64,000 nt of DNA from Thermoactinomyces sp. DSM 45892 (GTDB lineage: Bacteria; Bacillota; Bacilli; Thermoactinomycetales; Thermoactinomycetaceae), in contig NZ_FNPL01000001.1 in assembly GCF_900107305.1 (NCBI RefSeq), forward strand, positions 62,001-126,000. Direction: 5' to 3'. The notes under the pieces were generated by a model. The model saw nothing but the letters and a program-made list of their open reading frames with translations, had not been told where the DNA came from and ran no database searches. The position numbers and the translations under genes are program-made. Shown here piece after piece: positions 22,773 to 32,762 of the stretch (its first letter is position 1; each line of letters opens with the position of its first letter).

Positions 22773-24047
22773 TTGCGAAGCTTTACGAATCAAGATGGTG
22801 AAAAAATTATAGTTAGTAAAGATCACCTAGAGACAGCCGTTCGAGTAAAAAAAGAACTTCAGAAAGCCTCTCCCTCTCGAAGGTGTTCATGGAATCTACT
22901 CGCATCACTTATGCAGAAGGAAGGCTTTCCAGAAGCTGAAAACTCCGAATCGTACCGATGTCTCATCAAAGCTTATCAAAAAGAGATTGGCGAGCTTCCT
23001 GAAGTAGCCAAACACGCCGATATGGTGGCGAGTTCAAAGTTAGAATCGATTAAAGAACTCGTTGGAGAAATCCAATACGAGAAACAAGAAAATATCCAGT
23101 ACTTGCGACAAATCAACAAAGGCAAACGAGAACTCATCAACTTCTCCCTTATCGCAGAACAAATACGAGATGCATTTCAAAACTACGACTTCTCCTCCCT
23201 TCAATTCAGCCATTCTCCTCCTAAATCAATCACTCAGAAGAAAATGGTTGTATGTTTGTCGGATTTGCACATTGGGGCCCAATTCGAAAATAAATTCAAC
23301 TCTTACAGTTACGACATAGCGAAAAATCGATTGGAAAAATACTTACATAAGGTCGTTGAAGAATGTAACATACATAAGGTTCAAGAAGTATTAGTCGTCA
23401 ACTTAGGAGATGTGATCGAGCACAGCTATATGCACAATCTCGGGTTTAATACCGAGTTCTCCATGTCAGAACAGATCGTTCGAGCTACCGATCTAATCAT
23501 CAAGTTTTTGATCGGATTAAGTAGTCAGGTTCCGATCGTTAGATACGCTGGAATAGCTGGGAATCATGATCGAATCCATGAAAATAAGGATAAGAACTTA
23601 GATGGAGATCATGTTGTAAAAGCGATCAATTATTCCATCAAAGAGTTTATCGCCAATGCTCAAATCCAAAATATCCTCTATGAACAAGCAAAGGATTATG
23701 ACTACTCCACTCAGATTCATGGTCGATATATCAAGTTCATTCACGGAGATCGAGATTCGATGAAGGATGAAGCATTAATCGCTCGACACTCTCTCATCGA
23801 TAATATCGGATATGATCTCATTGTAATGGGGCACTATCACAATCACCGAGAAATCGAAGTAGGGATTGATAAACGAATTGCTGTCTTTGGCTCTTTGAAA
23901 GGGGTAGACGACTATGCGATGAGGATTCGAAAACTCTCGGCTCCCTCACAAGGAATCATCATCATTGATGAAACGGGCGAGATTGTTATTAAGCGAATCG
24001 AGTTAGGAACCAAATCCATACAAAACTCAATCACCATTGCAACTTAA
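22773..24047 (+). CDS. Calcineurin-like metallophosphoesterase (SPbeta YonJ-like)
   Basis: A 424-aa protein with the complete two-metal phosphoesterase set: CLSDLHIGA (DxH), VVNLGDVIEH (GD), AGIAGNHDR (GNHD), FIHGDRDS, and VMGHYHNH (GHxH). It should hydrolyse a phosphodiester or phosphomonoester in the cytoplasm; the substrate is unknown and a nuclease is possible. The first 150 residues form a separate helical region. TTG start at 22773 with AAAGGAGG upstream. The position between the YonK-like and terminase-region genes matches yonJ of SPbeta. Confidence 0.85.
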   Translation: MRSFTNQDGEKIIVSKDHLETAVRVKKELQKASPSRRCSWNLLASLMQKEGFPEAENSESYRCLIKAYQKEIGELPEVAKHADMVASSKLESIKELVGEIQYEKQENIQYLRQINKGKRELINFSLIAEQIRDAFQNYDFSSLQFSHSPPKSITQKKMVVCLSDLHIGAQFENKFNSYSYDIAKNRLEKYLHKVVEECNIHKVQEVLVVNLGDVIEHSYMHNLGFNTEFSMSEQIVRATDLIIKFLIGLSSQVPIVRYAGIAGNHDRIHENKDKNLDGDHVVKAINYSIKEFIANAQIQNILYEQAKDYDYSTQIHGRYIKFIHGDRDSMKDEALIARHSLIDNIGYDLIVMGHYHNHREIEVGIDKRIAVFGSLKGVDDYAMRIRKLSAPSQGIIIIDETGEIVIKRIELGTKSIQNSITIAT

Positions 24048-24061
24048 TAAGGGTGTCTAGA

Positions 24062-25015
24062 ATGAGTAAAAAAACAACGAAGACTACGAATCTTACCAAG
24101 AAAAAATGTAAAGCTTGTAACAAAGAAAAAACCACAACCTACTTTTACAAGATAGATAGTCCACTCTTCCCTGACGGAATGATGACCATTTGCCGTGATT
24201 GTGTTCGCAAAACAGTCGATGTGGAAGATATCGAACAAGTCATACTCTTTTTAAGGCAAATCGATAAGCCTTTTATCAAAAGCTATTGGAATGAGGCATT
24301 GCAGACCAACAAACATCCATTAGGTGAATATATCCGAAAGATAAATTCCTTACATCAAATTCGAGACAAAACGTTTAAGAACAGTGACGGAATGAGCGAT
24401 ATGGGTAAAATTGAATTGCATACCATTCAAGAACTCGAAAATGTGAAAGGGGAAATGATTGTTTACTCCGATACTCTCATTGATAAATGGGGAATCGGAT
24501 ATGCAAAACATGAATATCTAAAAATGGAAAAGTTCGAGCAAGATATGCGACTCACCCATGAAATCCATACCCCCATTCATGTTGATATGCTTACACAACT
24601 AGCTTATATGTCCGTGGAACGAGATCGTTTGAGACAAGAAGGGGATTGGGGCAACTACGCTCGGCTTTCCAAAACCATTGAGGAAATGACAAAATCGGCA
24701 GGCTTCCGACCTGTAGATCGTCAAGGAACTGATGAAGCCACAGGACTTAAAAGTTTCTCACAGATTTTCGAAGAGGTTGAAAAACGTGGGTTTCGAAAAC
24801 CTCCACCACTTGAATTCCGTGAAGATATCGTCGATGCTATGATCCTTTCCTTGTCCAATTACTATCATCGATTAGTGGGCAAACAGATTCTAACTGATAT
24901 CCCTGAAGAGATGAAACAAGAGCTGGATGCATTTTTCGAAGAGGATCTCACCCCTGTAGACTTAGAAGCGAATGAATATGAAGAGCTGGATTTTAGCGTG
25001 GGTGATGATGCCTAA
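24062..25015 (+). CDS. Zinc-ribbon protein before the large terminase (YonG-like, possible small terminase)
   Basis: A 317-aa protein with an N-terminal zinc ribbon (KKCKACNKEK...ICRDCVRK) and a helical body. Its stop overlaps the start of the large terminase by one base. The gene before the large terminase usually encodes the small, DNA-recognising terminase subunit, and the zinc ribbon would suit DNA binding. The length is greater than most small terminases, so the call rests on position. ATG 24062 follows AAGGGTG. Confidence 0.55.
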   Translation: MSKKTTKTTNLTKKKCKACNKEKTTTYFYKIDSPLFPDGMMTICRDCVRKTVDVEDIEQVILFLRQIDKPFIKSYWNEALQTNKHPLGEYIRKINSLHQIRDKTFKNSDGMSDMGKIELHTIQELENVKGEMIVYSDTLIDKWGIGYAKHEYLKMEKFEQDMRLTHEIHTPIHVDMLTQLAYMSVERDRLRQEGDWGNYARLSKTIEEMTKSAGFRPVDRQGTDEATGLKSFSQIFEEVEKRGFRKPPPLEFREDIVDAMILSLSNYYHRLVGKQILTDIPEEMKQELDAFFEEDLTPVDLEANEYEELDFSVGDDA

Positions 25016-26715
25016 TGTCTAAGTGGAAAAACTGGAGCGAATTAGAGAATGTAAAAGGAACAAATATCCGAAATCTTACCTCCATGCTCCCTGATTTTGC
25101 AGATATGTTAGCCTATTTTCAAGTCTATCCAGATCGTTTCATTGACTATATCAAAGATCCAGATAGTACATTCGAACTATACCCATTCCAACGAATCTTC
25201 TTGCGAATTATGGCTAGACATAAAAAAACGTACATTACCGCCACTCGTGGAACATCCAAATCCTTCCTCAATATCCTCTCGATGTACTTGAAGTGTATTT
25301 TCTTCCCCAATATCAAACTGTCTCTTGTTGCTCCCCAAAAAGATCAAGCTTCGCAAATCGCCCAGCAAAATATCGAAGCAATCTGGAACTTCCTTCCTAT
25401 CTTAGAGAAAGAAGTGAAATCCAAAACATTTGCGAAAGACTTTACTAGGCTAAAGTTCAAAAATGGAAGCGTACTCGATATCGTAGTATGTTCGCAAGGA
25501 TCTCGTGGTCTTCGTAGGCACGGACTCAGCTTCGAGGAAATTGTACAAATGGAAAAACATCGTGAGGTTATTGGAGAAGTACTACTTCCCTTGCTCGCCA
25601 ACAACCGAAAAGGCGCAGATGGTAAAGTTTCCAAACATGAGATCCATAAACAGCTAACATACATCACCACCGCCTCCTCCAGACAGTCCTACGCTTGGGA
25701 ACAGTTATTCGCAGTCATGTTAGATATGGCTCGTGGAAGATCCGCCTTTGTAATCGGTAACGATTTTGAACTCCCTGTCATGTTTGACCAGCTCGACCCT
25801 GACTACATCGAAGAAGTAAAAGTAGACCCTTCTATGTCCCCTCTCCAATTTGCTAGAGAATACATATCGGTCTGGACAGGCTCTAGCGAAAATAGTTTGG
25901 TTCAACTGAAGGACTTGGAGAAGTGTCGAGTATTACCGAAAGCTGAATTTGTGGCTAGTAAGGGTGATCACCAATATGTGGTCTCAGTCGATGTAGCTCG
26001 CTCGGAACGAAAAAATACTGCTACTACAGCCATTGCCATCTTCAAGCTAATCCCTCGTGGAAATGGAACCTACTTCAAACAGTTAGTCAACGTCCATACT
26101 TACAAGGGCAACATGCACTTTGAGGATCAGTCGATTTATATTAAAGAACTAGTGGATAAGTATCGTGCCTCCGCAGTCATCATTGATGGCAACGGGTTAG
26201 GTCGTGGTCTCATCGATTATCTGGTTAAAGAAGATCGATATCCTTCTTACTCGGTCGTCAACGATAACTCCTATGACAAATATAAACTTCCTAACTCCCT
26301 CCCTCTTATCTTCAATGTCATGTCCAATACCAAACAAACAAACGCTTCCGACATGCACAACAATTTTATGACCGTGATTTCGAACCATGATTTAAAGCTT
26401 CTGGTATCCGATTCTACTGTCAAAGAAAAATCTCGAGAAAAAGATTATGAGAAACTAGCCGAACAATTACTACCTCATATTGAGACAAGCTTATTTGTCG
26501 ATGAAGTAATGAACCTCACTTATGTAGCCGAAGGAAACAAGACCAGAATCAAACGAGTCTCAAAACAAATGGATAAAGACCGTTATTCTGCCGTTTCTTA
26601 TGGACTATGGTATATCTATCTAGAGGAAAAGAAGAATCAACAAAAAAAGCGACAAATCCTTGATGTAGCTGGGTTTCTGGCTATCAAGCAAGGAAGATAC
26701 AAAGTTTGGGACTAA
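25015..26715 (+). CDS. terL: Terminase large subunit
   Basis: A 566-aa packaging motor. The ATPase part has Walker A TRGTSKS (about residues 77-83), the strand LVAPQKDQASQIAQQN, and a Walker B-like GLSFEEIVQM. The nuclease part has VVSVDVARSERKNTA (first Asp), VIIDGNGLGRGLIDYL (second Asp) and a downstream acidic region. It cuts concatemeric phage DNA and pumps it into the procapsid through the portal, encoded next. The SPbeta counterpart is YonF of similar length. The overlap with the upstream gene suggests coupled translation. Confidence 0.9.
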   Translation: MSKWKNWSELENVKGTNIRNLTSMLPDFADMLAYFQVYPDRFIDYIKDPDSTFELYPFQRIFLRIMARHKKTYITATRGTSKSFLNILSMYLKCIFFPNIKLSLVAPQKDQASQIAQQNIEAIWNFLPILEKEVKSKTFAKDFTRLKFKNGSVLDIVVCSQGSRGLRRHGLSFEEIVQMEKHREVIGEVLLPLLANNRKGADGKVSKHEIHKQLTYITTASSRQSYAWEQLFAVMLDMARGRSAFVIGNDFELPVMFDQLDPDYIEEVKVDPSMSPLQFAREYISVWTGSSENSLVQLKDLEKCRVLPKAEFVASKGDHQYVVSVDVARSERKNTATTAIAIFKLIPRGNGTYFKQLVNVHTYKGNMHFEDQSIYIKELVDKYRASAVIIDGNGLGRGLIDYLVKEDRYPSYSVVNDNSYDKYKLPNSLPLIFNVMSNTKQTNASDMHNNFMTVISNHDLKLLVSDSTVKEKSREKDYEKLAEQLLPHIETSLFVDEVMNLTYVAEGNKTRIKRVSKQMDKDRYSAVSYGLWYIYLEEKKNQQKKRQILDVAGFLAIKQGRYKVWD

Positions 26716-26731
26716 GGAGGTGGTTCAACCT

Positions 26732-28222
26732 ATGAGTGAGCAGATGAATGTGAAACAAAGAGAAAGTGCCATGGCATTTAGTCACTTTGATTTTGCAAAA
26801 TTGATATTAAATGATGTATCCAAATCGAATGAAGGCCGCTCTTTCCTGAAGAAATATACACAAAGTGAAGTTCGGGAGTTAATCGAGGGGTATCAACTTC
26901 CTAAGAATCAAGAAAAACTCCGAGAAATCTCGCGAATTCTTTGGTCAAAAAGCGGACATTATCAGAGACTCATTCATTATTTTGCAGGGATGCCACTCTT
27001 CCCCTGTGTCATCACTCCGATAAAAAATATCCGTCTTCTTAATCAGGACAAGGTGTTGAAACAGTATACACAAATTGGAGAACTCCTCAAAATGATGAAT
27101 CTGAAACATGAGATGGCCAAGGGGCTCCAAGTTGCCTTCCGAGAAGATGCTTTCTTCGGCTATGTCCATCGGGATAAAAAGTCGTTCTATATCCAGCTCA
27201 TGCCACCAGAGATGTGTAAGATCACGTCCATTGAGGATGGATGTTTCAACTATAGTATCGACATGAAGATCTTTGAAAAAAACGAGACGAAACTACTCTC
27301 CTATGCCAATGAGATCCAACAAAAATATCAAGCTTGGAAGTTTTTAAAAAAGAAGAATCCCCGTATCAGTGAGTGGGTAGAGCTTGATCCCACCAACACC
27401 ATCGCTATCAAAGTAAATGAAGAAATGATCGAGTCTCTCCCACCCTTTGTGAGTGTCTTCGATTCCGTATTTGATATTGATGCCTTCAAAAAGCTTCGGA
27501 AGGATCGAGAAGAGGTCGGTAACTACATGGCAGTCTCCCAACAACTTCCGATCCGAACCGATAGCGAAAATAATAACGATTTCCTCATCGATAAAGAATA
27601 CATGACCTTGTTCCACAACATGATTGCTGACCATGCTCCTGAAAATGTGGGGGTGTTCACTTCCCCTATGAAATTAGATGTCCTTCGTTTCGATAAGGAC
27701 AAAGCAGGAAGTGATGGTGTGGCGGAAGCTCAACAAAACTTTTGGACTGCTTCTGGAATCTCTTCCCTCCTGTTCAACTCAGATAAATCTACCTCTCAAG
27801 GTTTATTGATGAGTATTAAAACAGATGAAGAGATTGTATTCAAGCTACTTGTTCAGATTGAAAGATGGTTGAACCGTTTTTTGAAGTTTTTGTATCGAGA
27901 CCTTCTCTTTCATGTAAGTATTTTGCCCGTTACGATCTTCAATCAACAAGATATGTACAAGATGTATCTGGAAGTAAGCCAATATGGGGTTCCCATCAAA
28001 AACCATCTCTGTGCAACGGTCGGATTATCGCCAATCGAAACGATGAATATGGCTTACCTTGAAAACGATCTTCTGGAACTCCATGATAAATTCATCCCAC
28101 TACTCTCCTCTCATACCATGTCTCCTGATGAACTGAAAAATGAAGGTCGTCCTCCCGCAGAATCCAATGAAATTTCCGATGAGGGTTCCCGATCACAAGA
28201 TAAACCTAATAAATCCTTATAG
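26732..28222 (+). CDS. Portal protein
   Basis: 496 aa, following the large terminase by 16 bases, with AAGGAGGTGG before the ATG at 26732. It has the composition of SPP1-type portals: a long helical N-terminal region, a central beta wing, FWTASGISSLLFNSDKSTSQ, and a helix-rich C-terminal region ending in a charged tail. It should form the ring at the packaging vertex through which DNA enters and leaves. The SPbeta YonE protein of about 505 aa sits at the same place. Assigned by position, length and general features. Confidence 0.75.
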   Translation: MSEQMNVKQRESAMAFSHFDFAKLILNDVSKSNEGRSFLKKYTQSEVRELIEGYQLPKNQEKLREISRILWSKSGHYQRLIHYFAGMPLFPCVITPIKNIRLLNQDKVLKQYTQIGELLKMMNLKHEMAKGLQVAFREDAFFGYVHRDKKSFYIQLMPPEMCKITSIEDGCFNYSIDMKIFEKNETKLLSYANEIQQKYQAWKFLKKKNPRISEWVELDPTNTIAIKVNEEMIESLPPFVSVFDSVFDIDAFKKLRKDREEVGNYMAVSQQLPIRTDSENNNDFLIDKEYMTLFHNMIADHAPENVGVFTSPMKLDVLRFDKDKAGSDGVAEAQQNFWTASGISSLLFNSDKSTSQGLLMSIKTDEEIVFKLLVQIERWLNRFLKFLYRDLLFHVSILPVTIFNQQDMYKMYLEVSQYGVPIKNHLCATVGLSPIETMNMAYLENDLLELHDKFIPLLSSHTMSPDELKNEGRPPAESNEISDEGSRSQDKPNKSL

Positions 28223-28243
28223 TGGGAAGGTGGTGAAATCCCA

Positions 28244-29392
28244 ATGAAATACTTTCACTGTGATATCAGCCAAATCACTCCGATCAATCCTCAATTCTCA
28301 AGCTGTAAAGTTCGAGTCTTGCATACGGGGAAGAATCAAAACCTGTCCCTGATCTCCAAAGAAGCCATTACAAGAGCTCTCCCTACTTTGCGAAATATCC
28401 CCATCGTTGGAGAGTTTCTAGAAGAGAACGATGACTTTGGTGGTCATGGAGGAACCATTGATTTAGATACATATAAGTACATTCATACAACCAAACCTTA
28501 TGGAGTCGTCCCTGAATCCGCTACCTTTGAGTGGGAGCATGTCAAAGGAGAAGATGGCTATACCCGTGAGTACCTTACCATCCACGGTTGTTATTTATGG
28601 ACGGGTCGCTATGAAGAAACAAACCATATTCTGGAACAAATGAAAGGTCAATCGATGGAAATCGAGGTGACAAATAGCACTTGGAACAGCTCAGAAGAGA
28701 CTTACGAAATCCACGATTTTATTTTTTCAGCTCTCTGTATCCTCGGAGATAGAGTCTCTCCTGCATTCCCTGAAGCCGTTATTACAAGCAGTCGTCCCTT
28801 TAAACAGGAATTCTCTCTGATGATGAAAGAACTACATTTCTCTTTATCCCCTAACGAGGAGGTGAATACCACCATGACTACAACGACTTCCGATCTACAA
28901 GAAGAAACAATCCTCCACAACGAAACCGAACCACAATCGAGTGAACAGACCATAGAGAAGACGGAACAAGTACCTGAGCAGGAGAACCAAGAGGAGACCT
29001 CCGAAGAAGTTTTTTCTCCATCCGAAAAGCTAGAAGAGGAATTCCAAGAATTGAAAGCACGTTATCAATCTCTTCTCCAAGAAGCAAACGAGCTACGTTC
29101 TTTTAAACATGAGGTAGAGAAGAACGAACTTGAAGATAAAGCTACCAGATTGTTTGAGAAGCTCCAATTGGATGATGGAGATCTAAAAGAGATCGATATC
29201 CACTCCCTCACGTTCGAACAAATTGAAGAAAAATGCTATTCGATTTTAGGCCGTAAGATGGCAAACAGCCACTTCACCAAAAAGGATAGTAAAAGTTCTA
29301 GACCCACACACTTACCTTTATTTAACGAAGAAAATCAAGATCAGCCAAATAGTCCTTATGGGAATTTATTTGAGAAGTACTGGAGGAATTAA
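28244..29392 (+). CDS. Putative prohead protease/scaffold fusion (YonD-like)
   Basis: A 382-aa protein. Residues 1-190 form a folded beta-rich domain (TLRNIPIVGEFLEENDDFGGHGG; MKGQSMEIEVTNSTWNSSEE) that resembles phage capsid-maturation proteases. The rest is low-complexity and acidic (EETSEEVFSPSEKLEEEF), then a coiled coil (ARYQSLLQEANELRSFKHEVE), as in scaffolding proteins. A protease-scaffold fusion between portal and major capsid genes is common in tailed phages. I do not see a definite catalytic triad, so protease activity is uncertain. Confidence 0.6.
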   Translation: MKYFHCDISQITPINPQFSSCKVRVLHTGKNQNLSLISKEAITRALPTLRNIPIVGEFLEENDDFGGHGGTIDLDTYKYIHTTKPYGVVPESATFEWEHVKGEDGYTREYLTIHGCYLWTGRYEETNHILEQMKGQSMEIEVTNSTWNSSEETYEIHDFIFSALCILGDRVSPAFPEAVITSSRPFKQEFSLMMKELHFSLSPNEEVNTTMTTTTSDLQEETILHNETEPQSSEQTIEKTEQVPEQENQEETSEEVFSPSEKLEEEFQELKARYQSLLQEANELRSFKHEVEKNELEDKATRLFEKLQLDDGDLKEIDIHSLTFEQIEEKCYSILGRKMANSHFTKKDSKSSRPTHLPLFNEENQDQPNSPYGNLFEKYWRN

Positions 29393-29395
29393 TAT

Positions 29396-29905
29396 ATGGC
29401 GATTGTTCGCAAAGACAAGATGTTAGCAAGTTATAACGGGAACCTCGAAACCGTAAAAATCTTCGGCAATGATGGCAAAGACAAAACATCCACAACCAAT
29501 GGAGTCTTTGTTGTAGTAGAAGGCTTACTTGCTGGTGAACGTGAGATCAAGAAAGCTCGCTTAGGAGCAACAAGCGATCATGCGAAAGACTTGTTGCTGG
29601 TTCATAATCCAGAAGTCATGTACGATCAACGACTAAACAAATTAGATGATTATATCACCCCAACCGATAAAGTAGCTCGTGCCTACCGACTCTATGACGG
29701 CGATGTGATCACCCTAACTCAAGACCTGTTCGCAGAGGCGGTTGCAGTGGGAGACAAGTTGATTATCAAATCCGCTGGGAAATTAGGAAAAGATGCCACC
29801 AACCTTCCCAATGCAAAGATCGTTTTCGAGGTAATAGAAGATTCTGGATACGAGTTACATAAAACGATGAAGTCTTGGGCGGTGCAGATCGTCCGCCAAA
29901 AATAA
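29396..29905 (+). CDS. Putative capsid decoration/stabilising protein (YonC-like)
   Basis: 169 aa, beta-rich: MLASYNGNLETVKIFGND, NGVFVVVEGLLAGEREIKKA, DGDVITLTQDLFAEAVAVGD. The size and place, 3 bases after the scaffold gene and just before the major capsid gene, fit a head decoration protein. No enzyme motif is seen. A minor structural role other than decoration is possible. Confidence 0.55.
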   Translation: MAIVRKDKMLASYNGNLETVKIFGNDGKDKTSTTNGVFVVVEGLLAGEREIKKARLGATSDHAKDLLLVHNPEVMYDQRLNKLDDYITPTDKVARAYRLYDGDVITLTQDLFAEAVAVGDKLIIKSAGKLGKDATNLPNAKIVFEVIEDSGYELHKTMKSWAVQIVRQK

Positions 29906-29936
29906 TTACGAAACCATACTTGAGGTGGATACCTAT

Positions 29937-30938
29937 ATGCAAAATGAATTAATAAAACTAGGAGTTGATCTCGCCCAAGGGAAGGTCAAGCACTATTCCT
30001 CGGACGAAGCAAACTCTACTCTTCGACAAGCCTTCTTGGATCTCATGGAAGTTTCCGATAATGGAAAAATCGATCGAAAAACGTTCCGTCGACATAAAAC
30101 AGAGGTCTTCGAAATCCTTGAAGTCATCTTAGAGGAAGTGGTAAATGAGAGTATCGAAAATCAATTTTCCGATCTCGCAGAGTACCGCAACCTAAAATGG
30201 GGAGATGCAAACGAATTCATTGTTCCAGATAATGAACTTTTCCGAGTCGCCATTGTCTCGGATGGGAACGGAAACATTCGTAGGCAGAGATTGCGTGACG
30301 GTGAAGAGTTCATGGTCAGTTTGGATACTTACGCAGTAAAGATTTATGAGGAGTTCCACCGCTTCCTTGCAGGACGTATGGATTGGGTAGCCATGATCAA
30401 CAAAGTGGCTCAATCCTATCTACTCGATCTAAACCAGAAAATCTATGATGCCCTATACTCCGCCTATGGCAAATACAATTCCACATATCACAAAACGCTT
30501 GCTGGACTAAATTCCACACAAATGGAAGACGAATTAGTTCAGTTGGCAATGCACATTGAAGCAGTCACGGGCGAAAAAGTAGCTGTGTATGGTTCTAAAA
30601 TGGCACTTCGAAAGTTTGCCCCTTCTGCTATTTCAGAAAACATGAAGGATGCCCGAAACAAGATTGGCTTTTATGGTGAGATTGCAGGAATTGAATTGCG
30701 AGAGCTAAAGCAGAGCCATCGTTTTGGTACTGACGAATTTAGTATCGATAACAACTTTATTTTAATGCTTCCTCAAAACGCTGACCGCATGATCAAAATT
30801 GTCAATGAGGGTGAAGCGATCATCCAAGAAACCGAAGGCGGAAAACATGCGGATATGAGCCTTGAATACTTAATTGCTCAACGCTTTGGCGTTGGTGTGA
30901 TCTGTTCCAAAGTATTCGGGTTTATCAAACTACAGTAG
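29937..30938 (+). CDS. Major capsid protein (YonB-like)
   Basis: A 333-aa protein with features of HK97-fold major capsid proteins: a helical N-terminal arm, a middle domain (YDALYSAYGKYNSTYHKTLAGL, EAVTGEKVAVYGSKMALRKF), and a C-terminal strand region ending QRFGVGVICSKVFGFIKLQ. It lies in the expected place after scaffold and decoration genes and has a strong site (TTGAGGTGG) before the ATG at 29937. A hairpin follows the gene, as often after a very highly expressed capsid gene. Confidence 0.7.
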   Translation: MQNELIKLGVDLAQGKVKHYSSDEANSTLRQAFLDLMEVSDNGKIDRKTFRRHKTEVFEILEVILEEVVNESIENQFSDLAEYRNLKWGDANEFIVPDNELFRVAIVSDGNGNIRRQRLRDGEEFMVSLDTYAVKIYEEFHRFLAGRMDWVAMINKVAQSYLLDLNQKIYDALYSAYGKYNSTYHKTLAGLNSTQMEDELVQLAMHIEAVTGEKVAVYGSKMALRKFAPSAISENMKDARNKIGFYGEIAGIELRELKQSHRFGTDEFSIDNNFILMLPQNADRMIKIVNEGEAIIQETEGGKHADMSLEYLIAQRFGVGVICSKVFGFIKLQ

Positions 30939-30944
30939 AATTTT

Positions 30945-30966
30945 GGAGGGTCTTCTCTCCCTCCTA
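30945..30966 (+). terminator. Hairpin after the major capsid gene
   Basis: GGAGGG (30945-30950) pairs with CCCTCC (30959-30964). The stem is short and is followed by TATTCC, so it may reduce readthrough or protect the capsid mRNA 3' end and not fully stop transcription. Confidence 0.4.
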
Positions 30967-30998
30967 TTCCACAACAGAAAGGAAGATCAGGAATAACT

Positions 30999-31592
30999 AT
31001 GGCATTAAAAAAAGACTTGATTCAAGAGTTAGTAGAGAAGCATGGGTATGAGAAGAGTAAGGTAGTCGACTTAACCAGTGCTGAGTTAACCGACTTAATT
31101 GAAAAAGAACAATCCAATGATGATCCTACGAAAAAAACAAAAAGTACTGAGGTAGATCGAGATGATCTCATCGAAGTGATGAACGGAACATCTGGTGGAT
31201 TAAAGATTGGCTCGTCAAGGACAGGCTATATATGGGAGTTTTCCGAGTATGGTCAGATGGACTCTATCGAGTACCACGAGTTGGAAGCGATGCGAAATCG
31301 GAATCCTAAGCTATTTGCAGATGGGGTTCTCATTCTCTTAAACGATGAAGTGGTGAAGAAGTTTCGTATGGAAGAGGTGTACGAAAATCTGGTTACTCCT
31401 GCCAACGTAGAGAAAATCTTTGAGAAAAGCGTAGAAGAACTCCAGTTATTCATTGAAAAAATTCCAAAAGGGATGTTGCAAACATTAGTGGGACAAGCAG
31501 TCGCCTTATACAGACAAGGGAAATTAACCAATATTCAAATGATCAAGTTCCTAGAAGAACGTTTCAACCTCACCTTTGATGATATGTTGTAG
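30999..31592 (+). CDS. Head-associated protein with N-terminal HeH/SAP-like motif (YonA-like)
   Basis: 197 aa. The first 40 residues (LIQELVEKHGYEKSKVVDLTSAELTDLIEKE) look like a small helix-extended-helix fold that can bind nucleic acid; the remainder is helical with KNPKLFADGVLILLNDEVV-like beta strands (read from the sequence as NPKLFADGVLILLNDEVV). It lies between the capsid gene and the connector genes. A role in head completion is likely from position only. Confidence 0.5.
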   Translation: MALKKDLIQELVEKHGYEKSKVVDLTSAELTDLIEKEQSNDDPTKKTKSTEVDRDDLIEVMNGTSGGLKIGSSRTGYIWEFSEYGQMDSIEYHELEAMRNRNPKLFADGVLILLNDEVVKKFRMEEVYENLVTPANVEKIFEKSVEELQLFIEKIPKGMLQTLVGQAVALYRQGKLTNIQMIKFLEERFNLTFDDML

Positions 31593-31600
31593 GTGATTCG

Positions 31601-32020
31601 ATGACTCCATTGAGACAAGTCTATGAAGTGTTCCTCTCCAAGATCTCCGACTACACATTTCTCTCCCTCACACCCTCCCAAATTGAAGAAGATTTATTTG
31701 GTTATCTCCGTTCTGCTACAACACGCTTCCATCGATGCAAAAAAGACTTATCCATTCAATCCAACTCACTTGTATCTACATTAACCCTGTTTGAAATTGA
31801 GATTTTGGTTACTCTCATGATCTGTGAGTATATGAAGCCACTTATTCTCTCTTCCGAGCTCATGAAACAATCCCTCAGCGACAAAGACTTCCGTATCTAT
31901 TCTCAAGCCAATCAGATTCGAGAACTAAACCTCACTTATCGGATGTTTCGTACAGAAGCACAACGACTCATGACAGACTACAACTACTTAGATTTGTCCG
32001 AGACGGATTTTCGTGATTAG
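31601..32020 (+). CDS. Putative head-tail connector/adaptor protein (YomZ-like)
   Basis: A 139-aa mostly helical protein (LRQVYEVFLSKISDYTFLSL, ...EIEILVTLMICEYMKPLIL), the size of SPP1 gp15-type adaptors that attach below the portal. It begins 8 bases after the previous gene and its end overlaps the next frame. No catalytic motif. Assigned from position and helical composition. Confidence 0.55.
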   Translation: MTPLRQVYEVFLSKISDYTFLSLTPSQIEEDLFGYLRSATTRFHRCKKDLSIQSNSLVSTLTLFEIEILVTLMICEYMKPLILSSELMKQSLSDKDFRIYSQANQIRELNLTYRMFRTEAQRLMTDYNYLDLSETDFRD

Positions 32021-32033
32021 GGCGGTGATGTCA

Positions 32034-32762
32034 ATGAGTTATTTAGAATCCTATCAAAACCGTCTCAAGAGAAACGGAAGTCATAACGGTGAAGCTTACA
32101 CAAACAATACCATTGCCATGATCCAATCTACGTTCCATGCCTCTCCTACCTTCCGTGTATTGGGAGTTAGAAGTGCCCAGTATCCCGATCTTATGCAAAT
32201 GGATGCACGGATCATCAAGATAGAAAGATTAGGATCATTACGAGAGGTCATCTTTCGGCCTAATCAGCGATTGGAGATCGGAACTTACATCACTTTCGAT
32301 GATGACACTTGGATTATCTTCGATCAATTTCGAGGACTTGTTTCCAAGGTCATCGTAGCAAAGTGTAATCACACATTGAGATGGAAGAATCAGCACGATC
32401 AAATACTGGAATTCGATTGTGTCGCCAGCACCATGGATCTGGGTTCTAAGACGAAAAAAAGTAAGGATGAAATTCGGTGGAACAAATACGATGTCCCTCT
32501 TCCGATGGGTCAACTCTTGGTCTTCGTAGAGTCCAATTCAGCTACTAGTCAAATCGAATTAAATCACCGATTCATCTTTAACCGAAAGGCTTATGAAGTG
32601 GTGGGAATCGATGGTACTACTTTAGTCAATAAAAGTGGGTTTGGTGTCCTCCAGTTAACTTTATCTCTCACAACCCTACAAGAAGGCGACGATCTAACAA
32701 ATCGGATTGCTTCCAATCGATATCCACTTGAAGAATCACCTACAAGGGAGGGACTATGGTGA
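32034..32762 (+). CDS. Putative head-closure/neck protein (YomY-like)
   Basis: A 242-aa protein starting MSYLESYQNRLKRNG and rich in beta strands (MDARIIKIERLGSLREVIFR, LEIGTYITFDDDTWIIFDQF, IELNHRFIFNRKAYEVVGID). The pattern of a folded beta-barrel with GTYITFDDDTWII is often seen in phage stopper or head-closure proteins. AGGGCGGTG supports the ATG at 32034. Its last codons overlap the next gene. Confidence 0.55.
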   Translation: MSYLESYQNRLKRNGSHNGEAYTNNTIAMIQSTFHASPTFRVLGVRSAQYPDLMQMDARIIKIERLGSLREVIFRPNQRLEIGTYITFDDDTWIIFDQFRGLVSKVIVAKCNHTLRWKNQHDQILEFDCVASTMDLGSKTKKSKDEIRWNKYDVPLPMGQLLVFVESNSATSQIELNHRFIFNRKAYEVVGIDGTTLVNKSGFGVLQLTLSLTTLQEGDDLTNRIASNRYPLEESPTREGLW